Positions 1-4,982 of a stretch of 8,072 nucleotides of DNA are shown here, in pieces. The stretch is taken from contig JAQGIX010000028.1 of the NCBI GenBank assembly GCA_028290925.1, positions 1-8,072 on the forward strand. Direction: 5' to 3'. The notes under the pieces are model-generated. The model made no database searches. It was not told the origin of the DNA and worked only from the letters and a program-made list of their open reading frames with translations. The first letter of the stretch is position 1; every line of letters begins with the position of its first letter. Origin of the DNA: Phenylobacterium sp. (GTDB lineage Bacteria; Pseudomonadota; Alphaproteobacteria; Caulobacterales; Caulobacteraceae). A program made the translations under genes and the position numbers.

Positions 1-711
1 GCCGCCCTGAACAGCATGCTGGACCGCATCGAGGAGCTGCTGACCGGCATGCGCACCGTCACCGACAGCCTGGCGCATGACCTGCGCACGCCGCTTACCC
101 GTATGCGCGGCGCCGTCGAAGGGGCGCTTGATCCGGCCACCAGCCACGGGGATTGCCGCACCGCCCTGGAGCTTGTCAGCCTGGAGCTGGAGCGGGTGCT
201 CTCGGTGTTCGCCGCCCTGATCGACATCGCCCGGGCGGAGTCCGGGCTGTCTCGCGAGATGATGCAGCCCTTGCGGCTGGACGAGATGGTGCTCGACGTG
301 GCGAGCCTGTTCGCCCCCGTTCTGGAGGACGCCGGCCAACAGCTGGAAGTCCGCGCGATGCCCCCGCTGACCATCGACGGCCACGAGCAGTTGCTGCGCC
401 AAGCGGTGGGCAACCTGCTGTTCAACGCCGCGCGGCACGCCGGCTCCGGCGCGAACGTCACCCTCCAGGTGCTCAGCGGACCGGGCGGGGCGGAGATCGT
501 CGTCGCCGACAATGGCCCCGGCATCCCGGAGGCGGACCGCGGGCGGGTGAAGGATCGGTTCGTCCGGCTGGACGAGGCCCGCGGCGGCTCAGGCTCCGGC
601 CTCGGCCTCTCCATCGTCGCGGCGGCCGCCAAGCTGCACGGCGGCGAGCTGCGGCTGGAGGACAACCGCCCCGGGCTGCGCGCGGTCCTGACCCTGGTCA
701 GCGGCGGCTAG
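1..711 (+). CDS. HAMP/HisKA-type sensor histidine kinase, C-terminal part (5' end outside window)
   Basis: This is the cytoplasmic catalytic part of a membrane sensor kinase that autophosphorylates on His and passes phosphate to a response regulator. The frame is open from base 1, and the first residues (ALNSMLDRIEELLTGM) look like the end of a HAMP domain and linker, so the ATG at 16 is probably internal and the true start lies to the left. The HisKA motif LAHDLRTPLTR has the phospho-acceptor His at 76-78. The ATPase domain follows, with N-box Asn at 424-426, G1 box DNGPG around 508-522, an F-box-like RFVRLD, and G2 box GSGSGLGLS around 586-612. The catalytic half therefore looks intact. The gene ends six bases before a convergent operon. 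Its cognate regulator is not visible. It could lie to the left, or be the kinase-less OmpR-type regulator at 2763-3446 (inference). Confidence 0.93.
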   Translation, partial: AALNSMLDRIEELLTGMRTVTDSLAHDLRTPLTRMRGAVEGALDPATSHGDCRTALELVSLELERVLSVFAALIDIARAESGLSREMMQPLRLDEMVLDVASLFAPVLEDAGQQLEVRAMPPLTIDGHEQLLRQAVGNLLFNAARHAGSGANVTLQVLSGPGGAEIVVADNGPGIPEADRGRVKDRFVRLDEARGGSGSGLGLSIVAAAAKLHGGELRLEDNRPGLRAVLTLVSGG

Positions 712-718
712 CGCCGCT
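700..718. terminator. Hairpin spanning both convergent stop codons
   Basis: A perfect 7-bp inverted repeat, AGCGGCG (700-706) and CGCCGCT (712-718), encloses the 5-base loop GCTAG. The loop contains the + strand TAG stop (709-711). The right arm reaches the first base of the minus-strand stop (718-720). Being symmetrical, it could terminate transcription from both sides. There is no T-run on either side, so it is not a classical intrinsic terminator. Confidence 0.45.
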
Positions 719-1419
719 CAGCCCTCGTCCAGCAGGCAGTAGCCGACGCCGGGCACGAGGTGGATGAGGTGGACCGCGAACCCGCGGTCCACCTGGGCCC
801 GTATGCGCTCGATGCTGGCCTCGACGAGGCGCGTTCCGGGGTCGCAGCGTCGGCCCCAGAGCGCCTGCAGCAGGGACTCCCGGGTGACGGCCCGGCCGTG
901 ATTGCGCATCAGATAGGCGAGCAGGTCGAAGTCGTGGGCCGACAGCCGGATCGAGCGCCCGGCGCGGGCGACCGTGCGGGTCTCCAGGTCCAGCTCGAGA
1001 TCGGCCGTCCAGAGCACCGTCGGCGCCTCGCGTTCCGGCGGCGGCCGCGCCAGGGCGGCGACGTGGGCCAGCAGGGCGGTCTCGGAGAACGGTCTGGCGA
1101 GCAGGTCGTCGGCCCCGGCGGCCAGCGCCGCCTGGCTCGTGGCGGCGCTGCCGCTGTCGGACAGCATCAGCACCGGGACGGCAAGGCCCGCGGCCCGCAG
1201 GATGCGGATCAGGGCGGCGCCGTCGATTTCGGGGAGCGCGCCGTCGAGCAGGATCAGGTGGTAGTCGTCGGTCACCGCGCACGACAGACCCTCGCGCCAG
1301 GAAGCGGCGCGATCCACCCGATACCCTGCGGCGGCCAGCCGTCGGGCCAGCGCCGCCGCCGCCGCGCGGTCGCTGTCGACGAGCAGCAGGTGGGAGGCCG
1401 CCGCCGCTACGCCTGCCAT
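718..1419 (-). CDS. OmpR/PhoB-family response regulator with atypical receiver
   Basis: This is a 233-residue two-domain regulator, the usual length for the OmpR/PhoB family. The receiver spans about residues 10-125 and the winged-helix DNA-binding domain about 135-231, with the typical LSAHDFDLLAYL, GRAVTRESLL and PGVGYCL segments. The phospho-acceptor Asp59 (LILLDG) and Ser87 are present. Two conserved positions are changed: the acidic pair reads D15-S16 (VDSD) where E/D-D is usual, and the normally invariant Lys before Pro-Phe is Arg109 (ARPF), encoded by AGA. Phosphorylation chemistry may thus be altered (inference). The ATG at 1417-1419 was chosen because the receiver begins directly after it; upstream codons in the same frame lie in the kinase gene. 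It overlaps the kinase by 13 bases, so the two are co-transcribed and probably translationally coupled. Confidence 0.9.
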   Translation of the reverse strand: MAGVAAAASHLLLVDSDRAAAAALARRLAAAGYRVDRAASWREGLSCAVTDDYHLILLDGALPEIDGAALIRILRAAGLAVPVLMLSDSGSAATSQAALAAGADDLLARPFSETALLAHVAALARPPPEREAPTVLWTADLELDLETRTVARAGRSIRLSAHDFDLLAYLMRNHGRAVTRESLLQALWGRRCDPGTRLVEASIERIRAQVDRGFAVHLIHLVPGVGYCLLDEG

Positions 1420-2057
1420 GGGGCGCCGGCCGCCTGGCCCACGGGGGATGGGTCGGGCAGGCTCAAGGTCACGGCCACGCCGCGGGAATCGGAGAGGACC
1501 CGCAGCTCGCCGCCCAGGGCGTGGGCCAGCCCGCGAACCAAGGCCATCCCGTCGCCCTTGCCCCCGGCCCGCAGGCCGGAGCCGTCGTCGGCCACCACGC
1601 AGATCCACCCCCGCGTGGCGCGCCGCAGGCCGACGCGGATCAGCCCTTCCTCGCGCCCGACAAAGGCGTGCTTGGCCGCATTGGTGATCAGCTCGACGAT
1701 GATCAGGCCGAGCTTCTGGCAGACGTCGCGCGGCAGGGTTCCGGGATCGGCCGCGAAATCGCAATGCAGGCCGCGGGGCGCCAGATGCGCGGCGCACAGC
1801 TCGGCGCACAGTCGCGCCAGGTGGGTCGGCACGTCCACCAGGTCCTCGTCGGACTCGTCGCTGAGGGTTCGGTGCACGCTGGCGAACGCCTGGATGCGAC
1901 TGGAGAAGACGGTGACCGCCTGGCGGACCGCCGGATCGGCGAACGCGCCGAAATCGGTCCGCAGCAGTCCGTGGAGCGCGGTGAGGGTGTTCAGGAACCG
2001 ATGGTTCGCCTCTCGGGACGCGAGGCGCCCATCCGGTTGGGCGATGGCGCTGTTCAT
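1407..2057 (-). CDS. Soluble HisKA_2-type sensor histidine kinase
   Basis: This 216-residue kinase has no membrane segment or recognisable sensor domain. Residues about 14-80 form a HisKA_2-style dimerisation domain with phospho-acceptor His19 in the motif EANHRFLN. The ATPase domain at about 112-200 has the N-box ELITNAAKHAF (Asn126), a G1 box DDGSGL (Asp158) and a shortened glycine box GDGMALVRGL. This is the compact architecture of the HisKA_2/HWE group, which is common in alphaproteobacteria. The start ATG at 2055-2057 has a GGAG ribosome-binding site seven bases upstream. It is first in an operon with the OmpR-family regulator, which overlaps its 3' end. HisKA_2 kinases paired with a winged-helix regulator are less usual than HisKA kinases in that role. 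With no input domain, it may be activated by a partner protein or by soluble signals (inference). Confidence 0.88.
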   Translation of the reverse strand: MNSAIAQPDGRLASREANHRFLNTLTALHGLLRTDFGAFADPAVRQAVTVFSSRIQAFASVHRTLSDESDEDLVDVPTHLARLCAELCAAHLAPRGLHCDFAADPGTLPRDVCQKLGLIIVELITNAAKHAFVGREEGLIRVGLRRATRGWICVVADDGSGLRAGGKGDGMALVRGLAHALGGELRVLSDSRGVAVTLSLPDPSPVGQAAGAPWQA

Positions 2058-2113
2058 GGCGGGGCTCCGATGACGTGGCCGAGGCCGATGCTTCGCCGGG
2101 GTCCCTCACAACG

Positions 2114-2184
2114 GGCCGCGCTTTCACCTTACAGGATTTCAAGGCGAGCCGCGGCGGGCCCACACGCTTGTAAGGAAAGCGGCC
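2114..2184. repeat. Outward-facing pair of TGTAAGG-AAAGCG-GGCC elements, possible operators
   Basis: The minus-strand copy (2133 down to 2114) reads TGTAAGGTGAAAGCGCGGCC and the + strand copy (2169-2184) reads TGTAAGGAAAGCGGCC. They agree apart from a TG and one more inserted base. Each points towards its own gene, and the two cores are separated by 35 bases. Such a pair in a divergent promoter could be binding sites for a regulator, perhaps one of the two OmpR-family proteins encoded here (inference). The CTGTAAGG core also occurs at 3467-3474, ahead of the PepSY gene. Confidence 0.5.
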
Positions 2185-2217
2185 AAGCTGGGGTCAGGCG
2201 GGCCGCCGATGGTAGGC

Positions 2218-2251
2218 GGGCCGGGGTGAGCCCGGTCCGGCCACCCGGCCC
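2218..2251 (+). other. GC-rich leader hairpin upstream of the DUF6491 gene
   Basis: GGGCCGGGGTG (2218-2228) pairs with CACCCGGCCC (2242-2251), giving ten base pairs with one bulged G around a 13-base loop. It ends 18 bases before the ATG at 2270, just upstream of the ribosome-binding site. It could affect translation or mRNA stability. GC-rich DNA often forms such hairpins by chance, so this is tentative. Confidence 0.3.
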
Positions 2252-2269
2252 AAACCACGAGGTGAAGAG

Positions 2270-2656
2270 ATGACCCAGGCCGTCCGCGCCGCGCTCGCCG
2301 CCGCCGTCGCCCTGAGCGGCGCAACCGCCGCCAGGGCGGCCGATCCCCACCCCTATCCGCAGGAGTACTCCGGCGGGACCCCCACCCGGATCGCCTTCGC
2401 CGACTTCCATGCGATCTACGACTGGCACGTCGACGACCAGGGCGCGCTGCTCATCAAGACCGCGTCGGATCACTATTTCCGGGCGACCTTCGCCGGGCCC
2501 TGTCCCGAGCTGCCGACCGCCATCAACATCGGCTTCGTCACCGAGGTCGCCGGCCCGCTGGACCGGTGGACCTCGATCTACGTCGACGGCGACCGCTGCT
2601 GGTTCAAGAGCTTCGAGCCGGTGACGCAGTCCGTCTTCGAGGCCGCGGGCGCATGA
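2270..2656 (+). CDS. DUF6491-like secreted protein
   Basis: This 128-residue protein has a Sec-type signal peptide (Ala-rich hydrophobic stretch over residues 7-20, likely cleavage near A24 in ARAADP). The mature part, about residues 37-115, resembles the DUF6491 family of small exported proteins found in Caulobacterales and related proteobacteria. It shows an IAFADFHAIYDW opening, a GALLIKTASDHYFRA middle, then GPCPELP and VDGDRCWF. Cys78 and Cys110 are the only cysteines and could form a disulfide in the periplasm. No catalytic motif is recognised and the function is unknown. The start has a good ribosome-binding site (GAGGTG). It is divergent from the HisKA_2 kinase operon and could be a target of that system (inference from position). 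The family call is from memory of the pattern. Confidence 0.75.
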   Translation: MTQAVRAALAAAVALSGATAARAADPHPYPQEYSGGTPTRIAFADFHAIYDWHVDDQGALLIKTASDHYFRATFAGPCPELPTAINIGFVTEVAGPLDRWTSIYVDGDRCWFKSFEPVTQSVFEAAGA

Positions 2657-2762
2657 GGCGCGCTCCCCGGGGCGGCCGGCTTGCCAAGATGACGCCGCGG
2701 AGTCCTAGCTGGAGCCGGATCTCGGAGGACTGTTCGACAATCGGACGCCAGGGAGCTTAGCC
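2657..2762 (+). promoter_or_regulatory. Upstream region of the OmpR-type regulator gene
   Basis: This 106-base gap holds an AGGGAG ribosome-binding site (2750-2755) seven bases before the ATG at 2763. It also holds a perfect 6-bp inverted repeat, AGTCCT (2701-2706) and AGGACT (2726-2731), that could be an operator or leader stem. A TTGCCA at 2681-2686 could be a -35 box but has no convincing -10 partner. No TGTAAGG motif is present here. Confidence 0.35.
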
Positions 2763-3446
2763 ATGTCCAGGCGCGTGCTGGTCGTCGAGGACGACTCCTC
2801 GACGGCGGACTACATCGCCAAGGGCCTCAGGGAAGAGGGCTTCACCGTCGAGCTGGCCGGCGACGGCCGCGATGCGCTCTACGTCGCCAGCTCGTCGGAG
2901 TTCGACGCCATCGTCATGGACCGCATGATCCCGGGCCTGGACGGGCTTTCGGTGGTCAAGGCGCTGCGCGCCGCCGCCGTGCCGACCCCCATCCTGATCC
3001 TGTCGGCCATGGGCCACCTCGACGAGCGGGTCAAAGGCCTGCGGGCCGGCGGCGACGACTACCTGACCAAGCCGTTCGGGTTTTCCGAGCTGCACGCGCG
3101 CATCGAGAACCTGATCCGCCGGCGCACCGAGAAGGCCGTGGAGACCGAGCTGCGCTGCGGCGACCTGGTCATGGACCTCCTGACGCGCAAGGTGGTCCGC
3201 GGCGGCCGGCCGATCGACCTGCTGCCGCGCGAGTTCAAGCTGCTGGAATTCCTGCTGCGCAACCAGAACCGCGTGGTCACCCGGGTGATGCTGCTCGAGC
3301 GGGTCTGGGACTACCGCTTCGATCCGCACACCAGCATCATCGACACCCACATCAGCCGGCTGCGGAAGTCCCTCGAGACCGGCTTCGACAAGCCGTTGCT
3401 GCACACGGTTCGCGGCGCCGGCTACCGCCTGGCCGAAGAGCCCTAG
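2763..3446 (+). CDS. OmpR/PhoB-family response regulator (canonical), no adjacent kinase
   Basis: This 227-residue regulator has a full receiver (residues about 3-118) and a winged-helix DNA-binding domain (about 130-225). All expected receiver residues are present: acidic Glu9-Asp10-Asp11, phospho-acceptor Asp53 in IVMDRMIPGLDG, Ser81, and Lys103 in YLTKPF. The effector domain shows LLPREFKLLEFLLRN, a recognition-helix segment ending in THISRLRKSL, and the HTVRGAGYRL wing. The protein resembles regulators that partner HAMP/HisKA kinases of the kind whose end lies at 1-711. No kinase follows it here, and a PepSY gene stands in that position instead. ATG 2763 is supported by the AGGGAG site at seven-base spacing. 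It probably controls the genes just downstream (inference). Confidence 0.94.
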   Translation: MSRRVLVVEDDSSTADYIAKGLREEGFTVELAGDGRDALYVASSSEFDAIVMDRMIPGLDGLSVVKALRAAAVPTPILILSAMGHLDERVKGLRAGGDDYLTKPFGFSELHARIENLIRRRTEKAVETELRCGDLVMDLLTRKVVRGGRPIDLLPREFKLLEFLLRNQNRVVTRVMLLERVWDYRFDPHTSIIDTHISRLRKSLETGFDKPLLHTVRGAGYRLAEEP

Positions 3447-3451
3447 CCACC

Positions 3452-3479
3452 GCCCGCCTCTCAAAGCTGTAAGGCGGGC
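3452..3479 (+). terminator. Strong hairpin after the regulator gene, carrying CTGTAAGG
   Basis: GCCCGCCT (3452-3459) and AGGCGGGC (3472-3479) form a perfect 8-bp stem with a 12-base loop, starting six bases after the regulator stop codon. No T-run follows (TCAATCTCG), so termination may be weak or factor-dependent. The loop and right arm contain CTGTAAGG (3467-3474), the core also seen twice in the 2058-2269 region. The site might therefore be a DNA-binding element for the PepSY promoter as well as, or instead of, a terminator. Confidence 0.5.
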
Positions 3480-3551
3480 TCAATCTCGCCGTCGGCTGGC
3501 GGATGTCTGCTGCGGGTCCGACAAGCCCGGAACGCCAGCAGGAGCTTCGAG

Positions 3552-3923
3552 ATGAGGATCGTCACCTTCGCCATCATCCTCGGGACGCTGGCCGCGACCG
3601 CCGCCGGCGCGGCGATCGCGCCCCGCCACGGCGCATTGAAGGGCCACGCGCTTTCCGGCCAGGCCAAGGTGAGCCTGGCGCAGGCCCGCGCCATCGTCAT
3701 GAAGGCCCGGGTCGGCGACATCACCGACCAGGCGTTGGAGAAGGACCCCGGCGGCTCGGGCCTGCGCTACGCCTTCAACCTCGCCAGCCGCGGCGCGACC
3801 CAGGAGGTCGGCGTCGACGCCATGACCGGGCGAGTGATCCGGGACGGCCCAAAGAACGCCCCGGAAGCCGCTGCGCAGCAGGCGCAGGACGCCCTCACGG
3901 ACCCGCCGCCGCCATCGCGCTGA
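3552..3923 (+). CDS. Secreted PepSY-domain protein
   Basis: This 123-residue protein has an N-terminal signal peptide (hydrophobic IVTFAIILGTLAATAAGAA, residues 3-21) and one PepSY domain at about residues 42-98. The domain shows the classical order: the SLAQARAIVMKA helix, GDITDQALEKDPGGSGLRYAF, and EVGVDAMTGRVI. The tail is Pro/Ala-rich (PPPPSR). PepSY domains are small periplasmic or surface modules thought to inhibit peptidases or bind ligands, and genes for them often sit next to two-component systems. ATG 3552 has an AGGAG site seven bases upstream. It lies 105 bases after the response regulator and 77 bases before the COG4280 gene. Its role here, perhaps as a regulated periplasmic partner of the downstream membrane protein, is inference. 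Confidence 0.9.
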   Translation: MRIVTFAIILGTLAATAAGAAIAPRHGALKGHALSGQAKVSLAQARAIVMKARVGDITDQALEKDPGGSGLRYAFNLASRGATQEVGVDAMTGRVIRDGPKNAPEAAAQQAQDALTDPPPPSR

Positions 3924-3942
3924 GCAGCCGGGTCCGGGAAGG

Positions 3943-3973
3943 CCCGGCGGGCGGCCCCCCACGCCCCGCCGGG
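3943..3973 (+). other. Intercistronic hairpin between PepSY and COG4280 genes
   Basis: CCCGGCGGG (3943-3951) and CCCGCCGGG (3965-3973) make a perfect 9-bp stem around a 13-base loop in the 77-base gap. It ends 11 bases before the AGGAGG ribosome-binding site (3985-3990) of the next gene. There is no T-run. It could be an mRNA-stabilising stem, an attenuator, or a weak terminator that sets the ratio of the two products. Confidence 0.4.
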
Positions 3974-4000
3974 ATCGTCCACGCAGGAGGAGAGACCGCC

Positions 4001-4756
4001 ATGGTTCTAACGGGTTTCAGCTCCGGCGGCGCCGCGCTGGGCACGGCCTTCCTGGCTTCGGTCGTCGAGGTCGTGGAGGCCTTCACCATCATCCTGGCGG
4101 TCGGCACGGTGCAGGGCTGGCGCCCGGCCGTCGCCGGCGGCCTGGCGGGGCTGCTCGTCCTGGCGCTGGTGGTCCTGGCCTTCGGCCCCATGCTGCAGCT
4201 GGTCCCGATCCACGCGCTGCAGCTGGCCGTGGGCGTGCTGCTCCTGCTGTTCGGCATGCGGTGGCTGCGCAAGGCCATCCTGCGCAGCGCCGGCGTGGTC
4301 CCGCGACGCGACGAGCTGGCGGCCTTCGCCGGCCAGGCGGCCGATCTGATCACCGAGGCGTCTCGCAAGAACACCCGGCTCGACTGGCTGGCCGGCGTCG
4401 CGACCTTCAAGGCGGTCGTGCTCGAGGGCCTCGAGGTGGTGTTCATCGTCATCGCGGTCGGCGCGGCGCGCGGCCTGCTGTGGCCCGCCAGCCTCGGCGC
4501 GCTGGCCGCCTGCGCCCTGGTCCTGGCCATCGGCCTGATCCTGCAGCGGCCGCTGGCGCGCGTGCCGGAGAACAGCCTGAAGTTCGGCGTCGGCGTGATG
4601 CTCTCGGCGTTCGGGGTGTTCTGGACCGGCGAGGGGCTGGGCGTCGCCTGGCCCGGCCACGACCTCGCGCTGGTGGCCTTCGCCGCCCTGTTCCTGCTGG
4701 TCGGGCTGCTCGCCGTGCCGTCCGTGGCAAGGATCGAAGCGGGGGCTTCGCAATGA
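4001..4756 (+). CDS. COG4280-type integral membrane protein with internal duplication
   Basis: This 251-residue inner-membrane protein has about six or more hydrophobic segments (roughly 15-37, 43-62, 67-86, 132-155, 163-182, 194-209, 221-240). It matches the pattern of proteins annotated as COG4280, which have no established function. The halves are repeats: VEVVEAFTIILAVG (22-35) corresponds to LEGLEVVFIVIAVG (141-154), and LQLAVGVLLLLFG (73-85) to LKFGVGVMLSAFG (193-205). Each half has an E-x-x-E pair in a membrane helix (Glu23/Glu26 and Glu142/Glu145). Paired acidic helices in duplicated membrane proteins are typical of cation carriers such as FTR1 (REGLE) and GDT1, so ion transport is plausible but inferred. 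ATG 4001 follows AGGAGG with ten bases between. The 3' end overlaps the next gene by four bases. Confidence 0.82.
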   Translation: MVLTGFSSGGAALGTAFLASVVEVVEAFTIILAVGTVQGWRPAVAGGLAGLLVLALVVLAFGPMLQLVPIHALQLAVGVLLLLFGMRWLRKAILRSAGVVPRRDELAAFAGQAADLITEASRKNTRLDWLAGVATFKAVVLEGLEVVFIVIAVGAARGLLWPASLGALAACALVLAIGLILQRPLARVPENSLKFGVGVMLSAFGVFWTGEGLGVAWPGHDLALVAFAALFLLVGLLAVPSVARIEAGASQ

Positions 4757-4971
4757 GCTGGCTCGATACCCTCCGCCGCCAGGTGATCGGCTTCTTCGTG
4801 GACGACGCCTTCCTCGGCCTGGGCACAGTCCTGGCGGTGCTGGCCGCCGCCCTGTGCCGGGCGCTGCTGGGCGGCCGTCCGCTGGTCGCCGGCGCCCTGC
4901 TGGCCTGCGGCTGCCTCCTGGCCCTGACGCTCAGCGTCGCCCGGGCCGCCGCCGCCCGCCGCCGCGGCTAG
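4753..4971 (+). CDS. Small two-helix membrane protein coupled to COG4280
   Basis: This 72-residue protein starts at an ATG that overlaps the stop of the COG4280 gene (ATGA, 4753-4756), the signature of translational coupling. No strong ribosome-binding site of its own is visible. Residues 1-18 (MSWLDTLRRQVIGFFVDD) look like an amphipathic lead-in. Two membrane helices follow at about 19-39 and 44-63, then a basic tail (ARRRG) that would lie in the cytoplasm by the positive-inside rule. No named family is recognised. Tight coupling suggests a partner subunit or stabiliser of the membrane protein. Because it is short and hydrophobic, it could be missed by automatic annotation. Confidence 0.75.
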   Translation: MSWLDTLRRQVIGFFVDDAFLGLGTVLAVLAAALCRALLGGRPLVAGALLACGCLLALTLSVARAAAARRRG

Positions 4972-4977
4972 GGCGGC
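4958..4977. terminator. Hairpin at convergent gene ends
   Basis: GCCGCC (4958-4963) and GGCGGC (4972-4977) enclose the 8-base loop GCGGCTAG, which contains the stop codon of the small membrane protein. The TonB receptor gene ends only 11 bases further on the other strand (stop at 4983-4985), so the stem may act in both directions. There is no T-run. It resembles the arrangement at 700-718. Confidence 0.35.
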
Positions 4978-4982
4978 CGGCC

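Larger units (their letters stand above)
2058..2269. promoter_or_regulatory. Divergent intergenic region, HisKA_2 kinase operon versus DUF6491 gene
   Basis: This 212-base gap separates two genes transcribed away from each other, so it must hold at least one and probably two promoters. No convincing sigma-70 -35/-10 pair was found. It contains the paired TGTAAGG elements (2114-2184), a leader hairpin near the + strand gene (2218-2251), the kinase ribosome-binding site (GGAG read on the minus strand, 2065-2068) and a GAGGTGAAGAG ribosome-binding stretch just before the ATG at 2270. Confidence 0.7.

Noticed and set aside
718..2163. Long 481-residue reading of the minus-strand regulator
   Set aside because: The N-terminal 248 residues are an out-of-frame reading of the HisKA_2 kinase gene. 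The receiver begins right after the ATG at 1417-1419.
2681..2709. Possible sigma-70 promoter (TTGCCA with 17-base spacing) before the regulator at 2763
   Set aside because: The hexamer at the -10 position (CCTAGC) is poor. Not enough to call a promoter.
3503..4756. 417-residue N-terminally extended COG4280 protein
   Set aside because: The extension is an out-of-frame reading of the PepSY gene. ATG 4001 has an AGGAGG site and begins the membrane protein.
4001..4756. Direct assignment as an FTR1 iron permease or GDT1 family member
   Set aside because: The EGLE motif recalls FTR1 REGLE, but the leading Arg is Leu and the rest fits COG4280. There is no E-x-G-D motif as in GDT1.
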